This document shows positions 21,601 to 26,332 of a stretch of 26,332 nt of DNA, one piece after another. Position 1 is the first letter of the stretch. Every line of letters starts with the position of its first letter. The notes under the pieces were generated by a model. It saw only the letters and a program-made list of their open reading frames with translations, searched no databases and had not been told where the DNA came from. The position numbers were made by a program, and so were the translations under genes. The DNA lies in assembly GCA_033557675.1 (NCBI GenBank), contig JAWQRM010000217.1, positions 1 to 26,332 of the forward strand, in the 5' to 3' direction. Source of the DNA: Coptodactyla brooksi (taxonomy: Eukaryota; Arthropoda; Insecta; Coleoptera; Scarabaeidae).

Positions 21601-24600
21601 AGTTAAAGATATTTCATTTTCTTTCTTTTTTATGTCTCGTCATTTTCAAGTGAATGCATGTCATTCAATTGAAAATGACAAAAGTCGAAACGTGTCACGA
21701 ACCAGAACAACAAAATATTTATCAGAATAGGATAAAAATACAATACCAATAAAAAAAGGAAAATTTTGATTTCCACAAAATTTGAAAATGGTTCCTAAAT
21801 CTCCTTTTCTAGAAGAACCAATTGGTGTGTATCATTTCTCGAATCCTGACAATCCTTCCTGAGTCAGCGCAGTGTAATGTCTTATGTGTATTATCTCGTA
21901 TAATTTAGAATGAATATCTTAGTCTGATGTTTATTATAAATTAATATTTTATTGTACATTTATGTGCAAGTAAAACCTGTTTAAATGTAAAATCGTCCAC
22001 ATTAAATATCAACACAATGATTCTTATACCTATCTGTTTGTTTAGTGGTCTTCCAATTTCCATTTACAAAAAGGATGTCAAGTTCGAAAATTAAGGGTGA
22101 GTCACAAAGATGGCCGTCCTGATACAGTTTTCATAATTGGCGTCGAGATCAGGATTGGTCGAGGAAAATACAGAGATACAAGTATAGTGATCATATCACC
22201 AAGATTCCAACTGTACAACAAAACTTCTTACCAACTTCTATTTGCACAAAACTGTGAAGCAATTCGTTCGGTAATATTCACAAAATAAAATGACATGCAC
22301 TTCTGGTCATTATTGTATTTCTTAGGATGAGCAGCAAGTATCAAGATCGATAAAAAGACATTTAAAAGCAATGCCCGATTGCCACATGCCCTTCCATTGG
22401 ACGCGTTTCGATAAGGAACAGATATTGTGCGTTATGATAGCAGATGTGGCTGATTGTTGGTGGTCTGGAGGATTAAAAATTGACCAGAATGATTCACTTC
22501 ACGTAAACATCAGAGACTCTTGCGGAAGAATGTACTTCTTACGTCTTGAAGTGGTGCTACAGGGAGCTACATATTTCGTGATATTTACGGATGCCGACAC
22601 TATGCCACCTCCGCTGCGCATTGACAATTTTTCTGAGGTCTCTATTATGTTTGCACAAACTTGTTGCAAGGATATAGTGCAAAGTGTAGCCAGAGCGCAT
22701 TCTAGCATTCCATATGCTTGGGACAAACCAAGAGAACCTCCACTGATTACTTTAGAAGCACCTGGTGGTGTTATTCATACCTACAACATGAACATTCTTG
22801 GACAAGCTGCCAGTTTAACTTATGAGAACTTTATTTATATAGCTTTTACGGGTACTTTTAAAAGGTAAAGTATCCATATTCGTCTTGTCTTACGTTATCA
22901 TAATTCACCAATTTCTGTTTCTCCAATCATAAATGTTATTCTGTATATTTCATATTAATGATGTACCAACTTAACATCATTGGCTAAAGCTCACTTTACA
23001 ATTTGCAATTTTTCTTGTCATAACTTTCAACTGCAAGAAAATGCCAGAATTCTAGTTATTGGTGGAAATTTATTTGCATGCGTTTTTATTGCAGGCAATG
23101 GTACAGCCTTTCTTTAAAATCAGTTGAATATCAAAATATAACTTATACAGAAGATTATCAATTTCATGATTGCTTATGTTACCATTCACAAATAATTTAT
23201 TACAGTAAAAACAAAATTAGAGAAATACCATTATTCTTCATTAATCGTTCAGGATTATATCATTAAGAAAATTTTTTTAGAACATCCCGAAATATAAGGG
23301 AGATGTATAAATCCTGAACATTTGTCCATTAAATTTTGCTTGCACTACCGTGTTTATATCAACAAAAATAAATAAATATTTAATCAAGAAAATGCGATTC
23401 TTATAGAGTCAAAATAATACTTTCCAATAATCTTGAACATATAAAATACAATAATTCAATCCTAAAACTATGTTGAAACTTTGTCCCTTCAGGAGTGACA
23501 TTGCACCATGCTAGAAAATAGTTTCAGTTCAACATGGCATACGAAGTGCAAAAGGAAAGATAATACAACAAACCTTACTTTGTTAATATAGTAAATTTTA
23601 TTTTTAAACTAAACTTATTAAATAAACTAACTAATGTTTTTTAAACTAAATAAAACTAATTAACGAATCAAAACAATATTAATTTCTTCTTATTCAGACC
23701 CTTTAAGACAAAATCATCAAAATTAATATTGAAAAAAAAAGCTTAAGCTGAGCAGAGCTGATATAATGGTGCAGAACACAAGTGCCGCCAATGGCCAACA
23801 GAGAATAAAATCCACTGGCTTTTGAAGCAGTGCAAACTAACCTACCGCATTTAACTTTAAATAAGCTTACCGTATATCCGGAAATACTCCAGACAGTCCG
23901 GGACTCAGTACTGTGCCTGGAGAAACGTCCGGGATTGATAAATATCCAGGATTTCTGAAGAGTTCATTGTTACAAAGTCAAATTAAGTATAAAGAGAAGT
24001 GTTACAAATTGCAAAAGCAATGAGTAGAATAAATATTCCACAATGTAAATCAAACATAACTAGAATAAGTTGTCTAAGTTTTAGGTTTTGTTTGTTTAAA
24101 AGAACAGCAAAGAAGTTTTTGAGAAATTGATGTATATTTTATATTGACCCTAAATTTAAACAATTTTTTCTTAAAAAAACCGAATATATTCCTAATTCGA
24201 TCTGCTTACCTATTCAAATATGTTCTAATTTGCTAAATTTACTCATACAAAGTCAGTTTATTATATAGATTTATGCAGAAATTAACACTAATTTCAATTG
24301 ATATCTTGCAAAGGTATTTACAAACATGCTTTCGATGATAACATTAAGAAATCACATATAACTTGAGAACATTTGTGTAATGCTATGCAAACTCTTAATT
24401 TTTTTATTAGCGTATTTTTGTAATTTTTGCTTAGATCAAATGGTGGTGTAAATTCATTGGATGTAGAGGGTCAAGAACTAGTGCTTGACGTTTTAAATAA
24501 AACTGTGATATTAGCCAGAAAACAGCCGGGTCAGCGATCGCAACTATGGAGAATGACATCTACCGGACAACTACAACATGAAGGCAGCAGTCCTCCATCG

Positions 24601-24814
24601 TATCCCCTCCAACAAAAATCTCAGAACATTTATGTCCTTGATATTGACGGTCCGGCACCTCAGCCCAGCAGCTATACAAGACTGTGTCTGCGAAGACCAG
24701 ATCCACGCAGAAAATCAACGCAAACATGGAGATTTACGGAAGAGGGCCGATTATGCTGTGCTCACAATAACATGTGCGTTCAAGCACAAGATGGCTTCTT
24801 TGGCCTGAGGCAAG
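6504..24814 (+). CDS. Vps13D: VPS13D, intermembrane bridge-like lipid-transfer protein (partial gene, 15 exons)
   Basis: VPS13D transfers bulk lipid between membranes at organelle contacts; in animals it is needed for mitochondrial morphology and clearance and for peroxisome biogenesis. Fifteen exons join in phase into 1362 codons with no internal stop: 6504-6658, 6711-7271, 7396-7566, 7621-7753, 13108-13292, 13504-13727, 14801-15192, 15263-15405, 15456-15615, 19217-19433, 19494-19881, 21127-21342, 22046-22270, 22326-22864 and 24435-24814. All introns are GT-AG. Domain order is VPS13 middle region, UBA (340-381), VAB/SHR-BD (550-1210) and ricin-like beta-trefoil (1240-1362). The UBA and trefoil point to VPS13D rather than VPS13A-C. 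Both termini lie outside the window, so no start codon, stop codon or promoter is seen. Phase continuity across 14 introns argues strongly for an intact gene. Confidence 0.93.
6711..7271 (+). CDS. Vps13D: VPS13D exon b (VPS13 middle repeat region)
   Basis: This is the largest exon: 187 codons, phase 0 at both ends, after a 52-bp intron. It contains the VPS13-type stretch IDLVSQEILIRDSRF followed by NVFTNILQP, a conserved pattern of the VPS13 middle repeats that help form the hydrophobic lipid-conducting groove. A basic patch with KRTDKTE lies near the middle and an acidic linker (KNEDDN) near the end. The reading frame is open from the acceptor, so the internal Met at 6756 is not a start. Confidence 0.92.
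7396..7566 (+). CDS. Vps13D: VPS13D exon c
   Basis: Fifty-seven codons, phase 0 at both ends, with acceptor atttcag and donor gtattt. The sequence (VISYRPAVIEKPMSCNLNN, then LSIIDPVTLNIEVN) alternates hydrophobic and polar residues, as expected for one beta-element of the VPS13 rod. DPVTLNIEV is a typical VPS13 phrase. The preceding intron is 124 bp and the next 54 bp, so exons b, c and d form a compact cluster. Confidence 0.87.
7621..7753 (+). CDS. Vps13D: VPS13D exon d
   Basis: Forty-four codons plus one base, acceptor ctctttag and donor gtaagt. The residues VQLQRLTVRLSYYDMRMFLQ continue the VPS13 beta-strand and helix pattern (R-L-S-Y-x-D at the turn). The final g pairs with ct of the exon at 13108 to make an Ala codon, which fixes the join across the 5.35-kb transposon-laden intron. 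A second phase-compatible acceptor at 12279 leads to a stop and is listed under findings. Confidence 0.88.
8264..8939. mobile_element. foldback/MITE-like element with long inverted arms
   Basis: The arm at 8281-8418 is complementary to 8675-8831 with small gaps. Both share GGTAAGGTRCTAGCCCC, AGAGCAAG, TTGAAAGAG, AACGCTA and TGGAAGTAG.TAGTACAG in opposite orientation. The outermost AGGTACA (8264-8270) and TGTACCT (8933-8939) also mirror each other and may be the true ends. The 256-bp centre has no credible coding frame. Superfamily is not clear; no clean target-site duplication is visible. Confidence 0.78.
9236..9615 (-). pseudogene. Tc1-like transposase remnant (C-terminal half)
   Basis: The - strand reads HEPFMFVQDNCPIYPAG, the Tc1 'FMQDNAP.H' catalytic Asp region, then in broken frames IENVLGQIVRMWKK (Tc1 'IENVWG...R', where the N replaces the E/D-containing stretch) and HVQNVWESC, KIRANVQNI. 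Stops and frame changes show it is dead. A perfect 11-bp hairpin, TTTGGGAAAGC/GCTTTCCCAAA (9308-9333), lies inside it. The N-terminal half and TIRs are not found. Confidence 0.72.
9655..10054. mobile_element. pogo/Tigger-like MITE, 400 bp, TA duplication
   Basis: The left end is CAGTAAAATTTCGATTACCC and the right end, as reverse complement, begins CAGTAAAACTGCC. Both are flanked by TA (9653-9654 and 10055-10056). CAGT(A/G)(A/G)A..TCGATTA is typical of pogo/Tigger termini. The outer 8-9 bp match well; the rest of the TIR is weak. There is no transposase, and the internal open frame at 9909-10112 runs through the right end and is not taken as a gene. Confidence 0.65.
10294..10334. repeat. perfect 17-bp hairpin
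   Basis: ACTTTTATGATCTGGAA at 10294-10310 is exactly complementary to TTCCAGATCATAAAAGT at 10318-10334 around ATTTTAC. It lies just left of the Penelope-like fragments. The identity of both arms is higher than in most other repeats of this intron, which suggests a recent origin. Confidence 0.9.
10385..10760 (-). pseudogene. Penelope-like element fragment (GIY-YIG region), minus copy
   Basis: Read on the - strand, the sequence gives QQEMNIISQVASKNSYPKHI, then HKTQWTIFTYTLLPP and NINIAFLTAHSIKYVI, which resembles the RT-to-endonuclease linker of Penelope-like retroelements. It ends with a decayed GIY-YIG start (YIKSNVVHVI region, then ISDK for YIGQ). The part at 10385-10597 is a diverged inverted copy of 10839-11054. 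Stops and a lost YIG motif show it is inactive. Confidence 0.68.
10839..11054 (+). pseudogene. Penelope-like element GIY-YIG endonuclease fragment, plus copy
   Basis: It encodes GIYKIKCATCNMKYIGQTGR, the GIY-YIG core with the CxxC-type cysteines that Penelope-like elements have between GIY and YIG, followed by KFQDRYNEHIKSYKNNK ('R...H...' of the same fold). The upstream part reads NINIAFWTAQSIKHVTQPT. The RT domain is absent. The frame runs on into unrelated mariner antisense DNA, so the end at about 11054 is the edge of similarity to the minus copy. In this family GIY-YIG nicks target DNA during retrotransposition. Confidence 0.8.
11076..11760 (-). pseudogene. mariner transposase remnant with internal deletion
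   Basis: The - strand frame at 11748-11455 reads TCEIKSVIRFLSARNVTPAE, then IHRQICQVYGPDVMNEG and VRKWERLFKEGRENVHNE, the N-terminal HTH pair of an insect mariner lineage, and jumps directly to HVSRSVLYKIVSEKLDYRK with a deletion of roughly 25-30 residues. A second frame gives DKFLDHIITGDETWMSH (first catalytic Asp), QQSMDWLHTASPKKVKF and VFWDSHGVLLVEFMRQG. The C-terminal third is absent and the remnant ends next to the Penelope-like fragment. TIRs were not found. Confidence 0.85.
12043..12076. repeat. perfect 14-bp hairpin with CATTTCACA core
   Basis: ATTTTCATTTCACA (12043-12056) is complementary to TGTGAAATGAAAAT (12063-12076) around a 6-base loop. It shares the inner CATTTCACA/TGTGAAATG with the hairpin at 20901-20931. 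Confidence 0.85.
12080..13107. other. end of the 5.35-kb VPS13D intron
   Basis: AT-rich DNA with no recognised element. It contains the phase-compatible short frame at 12279-12334 described under findings. The minus-strand 63-residue frame at 12440-12631 resembles no known protein. The last 100 bp lead to the acceptor of the UBA exon. Confidence 0.5.
13108..13292 (+). CDS. Vps13D: VPS13D exon e (UBA domain)
   Basis: It encodes a ubiquitin-associated domain, the feature that sets VPS13D apart from other VPS13 proteins; the human UBA binds K63-linked ubiquitin chains. Visible features are helix 1 with IRKLTALGF (the G-F of the MGF/Y loop), helix 2 DCVHALEHC, and helix 3 LDDAALWL. Domain length, about 40 residues, is normal. 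A Ser/Thr-rich acidic linker (HDSDITSESGKQSN) follows. Acceptor tattttag, donor gtaagt, ends phase 0. Confidence 0.93.
13504..13727 (+). CDS. Vps13D: VPS13D exon f (between UBA and VAB)
   Basis: Seventy-four codons plus two bases; acceptor cttttag, donor gtaaga. It encodes IIDDCGDADVPLLELSLSRL and then YYNRVLSGWEPVIEPW. The sequence YYN..L..WEP.IEPW is a strong VPS13 family signature found just before the VAB/SHR-BD region. The closing aa joins the first a of the next exon as a Lys codon. Confidence 0.93.
13960..14600. repeat. possible MITE with GTTCGTGAACGA inverted repeat
   Basis: The exact 15-bp pair CTTGTTCGTGAACGA (14322-14336) and TCGTTCACGAACAAG (14468-14482) sits inside weaker arms of about 45 bp (14293-14337 and 14467-14510). 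The left boundary may be CCTTTAAGGGGTCATG near 13973 and the right boundary TTTCCTTAAAG near 14580, both near TTAA-like sequence. Superfamily is uncertain. No VPS13D coding sequence lies in this intron (13728-14800). Confidence 0.45.
14801..15192 (+). CDS. Vps13D: VPS13D exon g (start of VAB domain)
   Basis: This exon continues WK-CLIWNRI and then encodes LNINISSTLTDLY, a common VPS13 stretch where 'LNIN.S....L' precedes the VAB. The first VAB repeat starts around FVPFVIKNDTGSTLKF; its Asn (window residue about 559) matches the conserved Asn that each of the six VAB repeats carries. In VPS13 proteins this domain binds Pro-x-Pro-type adaptors; in human VPS13D it binds Miro. The linker AKPMSSPPGYKRRSP is Pro-rich and basic. 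Donor gtatgc. Confidence 0.9.
15263..15405 (+). CDS. Vps13D: VPS13D exon h (VAB)
   Basis: Forty-seven full codons after completing a split Gly codon; intron before it is 70 bp, intron after it 50 bp. It encodes LGVQVDGYQPVTPVTIDKVG, a VAB strand-and-turn segment where the phrase 'G.QP..PV..D..G.Y.R' is typical of VPS13 adaptor-binding repeats. Acceptor ttgtag, donor gtaagt, phase 0 end. Confidence 0.88.
15456..15615 (+). CDS. Vps13D: VPS13D exon i (VAB)
   Basis: Fifty-three codons plus one base. It encodes RIVFDISIEGSARKLITVRS followed by ALLIVNKLKEDIEVKL, again with the conserved Asn (VN) at the start of a VAB repeat. The final g joins at of the exon at 19217 to form Asp, bridging a 3.6-kb intron. 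Acceptor attacag, donor gtatgt. Confidence 0.89.
15616..16394. other. intronic DNA, start of the 3.6-kb VPS13D intron
   Basis: Strongly AT-rich sequence with runs of T and TTTTTAAATAAA-type tracts. No open frame, repeat pair or RNA gene could be supported. Confidence 0.5.
16395..17327 (+). mobile_element. mariner element with TIRs, core replaced by CAAT-rich repeat
   Basis: TIRs TTAGGGGGACCGGAAAGTAA (left) and, reverse-complemented, TTAGAGGGACCGGAAAGTAA (right) are nearly identical over about 24 bp. TA follows the right end at 17328-17329; the left flank is TG, presumably a mutated TA. The N-terminal frame from Met 16568 reads IRRCMLFEFHKGSNATVTTK, HKCQRQFSKFKS; a later frame gives RPTTLDNDMLRVEVEANLCQ. 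After the CAAT-rich tract come FLSGKEFENLGDVQNVISRY and KPIDFYRSGIENLH, the mariner C-terminus. The DDD core is missing. Confidence 0.9.
16998..17075. repeat. CAAT/TCAA-rich degenerate simple repeat
   Basis: About 78 bp made of CAAT/TCAA units (CAATCAATCAATCAACTAGT, then AATTGATCGATCAATCAGCC and similar). It stands exactly where the mariner's catalytic core should be, between its N- and C-terminal coding parts. Confidence 0.8.
17777..17945 (+). pseudogene. short mariner/Tc-type transposase remnant
   Basis: Broken + frames read EENGLSFTVNS, then after a shift IEEYWFQQDGATRQELLIDD. 'ENG...TVN' followed by 'WFQQDGAT.H' is the central catalytic Asp region of an IS630/Tc1/mariner-type transposase common in insects; the usual His after QQDGAT is gone. 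Only about 55 residues remain. Confidence 0.65.
17990..18945 (-). mobile_element. 5'-truncated non-LTR retrotransposon (jockey-like), 3' end
   Basis: The - strand begins inside the RT palm: GILAYADGAHDSNFLQG, where YADD has become YADG, then LVGWCTASGLPLNIAKCTFM, the 'WC..N.L.LN..KC..M.F' thumb phrase. After frameshifts it reads VPAARTNVAERSPISHMTRN, a C-terminal signature of jockey/R1-type ORF2 ('P..RT....SPI..M'). About 370 bp of 3' UTR follow, ending in a TAAA/AAAT repeat tail at 17991-18015, a common tail of such elements. The 5' truncation is typical of target-primed reverse transcription. Loss of the catalytic Asp and frameshifts show it is dead. Confidence 0.82.
19217..19433 (+). CDS. 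Vps13D: VPS13D exon j (VAB)
   Basis: Seventy-one codons with split codons at both ends (phases 1 and 2). It encodes VKSGHTVPVPLMHAHCSL, the 'G...PVPL.......L..RP' phrase of VAB repeats, then FSTPYIFWESV. Acceptor gttatag, donor gtaaaa. It matches its neighbours in frame although it sits after the most transposon-rich intron of this half of the gene. Confidence 0.88.
19494..19881 (+). CDS. Vps13D: VPS13D exon k (VAB)
   Basis: One hundred and twenty-nine codons after a split Arg codon. HTITLLPNVLIVNLLPVDIS is a very strong SHR-BD/VAB sequence: 'P.....N.LP..I.....' with the conserved Asn. It ends with RRKLNLTVVVMQNSDARLK. There is a 60-bp intron before it and a 1245-bp intron after. Acceptor gattgtag, donor gtatat. 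Confidence 0.93.
19882..20456. other. intronic DNA without recognisable features
   Basis: First part of the 1245-bp intron between VPS13D exons k and l. No repeat pair, RNA gene or coding frame could be supported. Confidence 0.5.
20457..20833. repeat. inverted repeat pair with CTGAAGA...GAAAC motif (Penelope-terminal-like)
   Basis: Arms of about 110 bp at 20457-20571 and 20722-20833 are complementary with mismatches, sharing ACACCTCAACCACAACACTA and TTTTCATTTTAG. The - strand of the left arm holds CTGAAGA (20536-20530), TGGTCGATAAACC and GAAAC (20516-20512), the order of conserved blocks in a hammerhead ribozyme. The right arm keeps CTGAAGA (20754-20760) but has lost GAAAC. Similar blocks occur in terminal repeats of Penelope-like elements; that link is inference. 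The 150-bp centre has no coding frame. Confidence 0.68.
20901..20931. repeat. perfect 14-bp hairpin with CATTTCACA core
   Basis: GCATTCATTTCACA (20901-20914) pairs exactly with TGTGAAATGAATGC (20918-20931) around TAT. It shares the central part of its stem with the hairpin at 12043-12076. Confidence 0.88.
21127..21342 (+). CDS. Vps13D: VPS13D exon l (VAB)
   Basis: Seventy-two codons, phase 0 on both sides. ISVGYWLINKTGLPLVFRQG is a clear VAB repeat; 'YW..N.TG.PL.F' is one of the best conserved phrases of the VPS13 SHR-BD. It then reads QPLLFSFSDPDA. Acceptor tttctag, donor gtaacc. Confidence 0.94.
21343..22045. other. VPS13D intron with one hairpin
   Basis: The only structure seen is an 18-bp inverted repeat with one mismatch: GTCATTTTCAAGTGAATG (21639-21656) against CATTCAATTGAAAATGAC (21662-21679), loop CATGT. 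No transposon motif is recognisable in the rest. Confidence 0.6.
22046..22270 (+). CDS. Vps13D: VPS13D exon m (VAB)
   Basis: Seventy-five codons, phase 0 on both sides, starting WSSNFHLQKGC. The next repeat is IISPRFQLYNKTSYQLLFAQ, where 'ISPRF.L.N....L...Q' is a conserved VPS13 phrase with the repeat Asn. Acceptor tgtttag, donor gtaata. It is separated from the next exon by only 55 bp. Confidence 0.94.
22326..22864 (+). CDS. Vps13D: VPS13D exon n (end of VAB, PYAWD hallmark)
   Basis: It encodes 179 residues plus two bases. MPDCHMPFHWTRFDKEQ is followed by DCWWSGGLKID, a VPS13 'W.GG......' phrase, then the last repeat RIDNFSEVSIMFAQ. SSIPYAWDKPREPP holds the PYAWD hallmark seen in nearly all VPS13 proteins (window residues 1185-1189). 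The exon closes with LTYENFIYIAFTGTF. Acceptor tttcttag, donor gtaaag. The final ag is completed by a from the exon at 24435, or alternatively by g at 23095. Confidence 0.95.
22865..24434. other. VPS13D intron with possible alternative 3' exon
   Basis: The 1.57-kb intron between the VAB-end exon and the beta-trefoil exon. It contains a phase-compatible open stretch at 23095-23266 with downstream AATAAA (see findings), and a short GC-richer patch near 23874-23953 with four degenerate TCCGGGA-like units. Nothing else is recognised. Confidence 0.5.
24435..24814 (+). CDS. Vps13D: VPS13D exon o (ricin-B-like beta-trefoil)
   Basis: It encodes ELVLDVLNKTVILARKQPGQ, then RSQLWRMTSTGQL with a QxW motif at residues 1272-1274, and ends with STQTWRFTEEGRLCCAHNN with a second QxW (1332-1334). 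Paired QxW motifs are the hallmark of ricin-B beta-trefoils, and VPS13D is the VPS13 paralogue that carries one after the VAB. Ligand specificity is not visible. The donor is gtaagc after GLRQ; the last g is completed downstream. An upstream in-frame Met at 24427 lies in the intron and is not a start. Confidence 0.94.
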
Positions 24815-26332
24815 GTAAGCGTAGGATGTAGGTAATGTAAATGGTAATGTAATCGCTGCATGACATTTGCTCTGTTACAGGTAGTCCTGTAGCTTGCTGG
24901 CAGCAGTGTACGTATCAAACTTTACACATTTCTCATTTTCTGATCACTTTTTCTATGAATAAGATTTGTGCAAAATGTGGTAGGAAGAAATTAATTTATT
25001 ATTATTCAGGGTTTGGTTTGGTGTTGGAGATTTGAGTTTCGAATACTTAATAACCTTGCTTACCTTTTTCCTGATCAGTGGTTAAAATATAATAAGTTTG
25101 TTGTTGGATTTTGTAACTAGTTTCTTCATCGTATGGACATGCACGTTGCTTATGAGGTAGTAGTGACAGAGAGAGATAAGTAAATTATTATATTTTCAAA
25201 CTGTTCTGACAGATTCAGTACTAATTTGTTGAAGGGAGAGAAGAGAATATTGCAATACATGTTGAAACAACCCATGTACATGTTTTGTCAGCTCTCATGT
25301 AAACAATCACTGGAAGTTTAATGATGACGCCTTGGTTAGCGAAATGTGCATCAAGCATCCTTTTTTCAAATTTTGGCGTAGTGTTGACTTCGTTTTTACA
25401 TTGTTTCAAAGCCAAAGATTCGAAACCCTCAACTTCACTGGAAGTTTAAGTAGTTTATTAGTAGTTAGTTTTTATTCGTGTAATAAATCGATATGACATG
25501 AATTTTCTGCTTCTTAATTCTACAGATGTCAATACGTCGCTACATTACAACAATGATAAAATAAGTTTTAATGTTTCTATAAGCTTCAATTTTATTCTTT
25601 GTAGACACTAGTGATTTTACTTTATAGCTCAATGTTAATCTGCTTGGGCTTTAAATAAAAAAATATTTCAAAGTCAATAATCTCTGCCAAATGCGGTATA
25701 ATTACTTGCATAATTATACACATATGTTTAAATTGTTCATTTATATGTCTTTAACTTGTCTCGTAATAAAGACATTTATATACAGTACGTAAACATATTG
25801 TTTGATAACTTAACTCTTTTTAAGAAGATCCGATTCACTTGAAATTTTTTGTGGGAATACCTTGGCTGATAACGAATTCACCCTGAAAAATCTTTGAAAT
25901 ACCCCGTTAATACCCTCAAGATACCTTCTAAAGAAAGTTATCAAGCAATGTTAGTCGTATCATTGATGAACGCACTGAAGGACCTTCTAGTATGGTCCTT
26001 ACAAATGAGGTTTAAAGACCTCAATAATTCCGATCTTCTGGTTTTGCGATTATTTATTTACTAAGCCTTAACCTCCATAGGACTGACTTAAACAAAAACA
26101 ATCAACAATACATTTTCTAGGCATCCTACGTACGTGATCAGGTTTGTACTGCATAAAGTAGTGTCATCAATATTGCAAATTCTTATGCTTCACCAAAAAT
26201 TCAAGAATTTATTATCCAACTGAATGATACTGGTTCTGAATCAGAAGGTACTGATACCAGTAATAAAGATTAATTTATGTTGTTGTAATATTCATTGCCC
26301 TTAATTCTGTTTTGTTATGCTTGTTGTTAATC
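24815..26332. other. downstream VPS13D intron(s), possible short next exon at 24881
   Basis: An acceptor TGTTACAG ends at 24880, and the phase required by the preceding exon gives G-SPVACWQQ, plausible as the next trefoil strand. The frame then runs on in non-conserved sequence to a stop at 25033-25035; a GTACGT donor-like site at 24908 would make a 27-bp exon. The C-terminal VPS13 domains are not found to the right edge. The minus frame at 25221-25415 is not recognised. Small hairpins occur near 25978-26020. Confidence 0.4.

Noticed and set aside
25221..25415. Minus-strand 64-residue frame near the right edge
   Set aside because: It does not resemble VPS13 C-terminal sequence or a known transposase; probably chance.

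Overview
The window is AT-rich animal nuclear DNA, almost certainly from an insect. A multi-exon gene with GT-AG introns lies on the + strand from about 6504 to beyond 24814. The rest is decayed transposon remnants (mariner, Tc1-like, hAT, jockey-type non-LTR, Penelope-like), foldback repeats and a tRNA-like SINE-type repeat. The mariner lineages present are common in insects and fit a polyneopteran such as a termite, cricket or stick insect, but the species cannot be fixed from the sequence. No prokaryotic, plasmid, phage or CRISPR feature was seen.

The gene is VPS13D, the ubiquitin-binding member of the VPS13 bridge-like lipid-transfer proteins. Fifteen exons join with consistent codon phase into 1362 uninterrupted codons (4089 coding bases). 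They cover, in order, the last part of the VPS13 middle region, a UBA domain (residues about 340-381 of the window polypeptide), the VAB/SHR-BD adaptor-binding domain (about 550-1210, with the PYAWD hallmark) and a ricin-B-like beta-trefoil with two QxW motifs. The UBA and the ricin-like module separate VPS13D from VPS13A, B and C. The N-terminal chorein domain and most of the rod must lie upstream, and the C-terminal ATG2_C/DH-like and PH parts downstream.

Layout. 1-6503 is upstream intron: two mariner fragments, a jockey-type RT fragment, a foldback, a 678-bp mariner with both ends and TA duplications, a decayed hAT transposase, an inverted pair with hammerhead-like cores, and tandem tRNA-like repeats. 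6504-7753 holds four exons. 7754-13107 is a 5.35-kb intron full of transposon debris, including a 0.7-kb foldback, a Tc1-like remnant, a 400-bp pogo/Tigger-like MITE, an inverted pair of Penelope-like GIY-YIG fragments and a mariner. 13108-15615 carries the UBA and start of the VAB. 15616-19216 is a 3.6-kb intron with a mariner, a second transposase remnant and a 3' jockey-type fragment. 19217-24814 carries the rest of the VAB and the beta-trefoil. 24815-26332 is probably intron.

The most useful leads are the degenerate hammerhead-ribozyme-like cores in two inverted repeat pairs, the tandem tRNA-like repeat family, and a phase-compatible possible alternative 3'-terminal exon at 23095-23266 followed by polyadenylation signals. 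No clearly new multi-gene system was found. All family assignments were made by eye from translated motifs.
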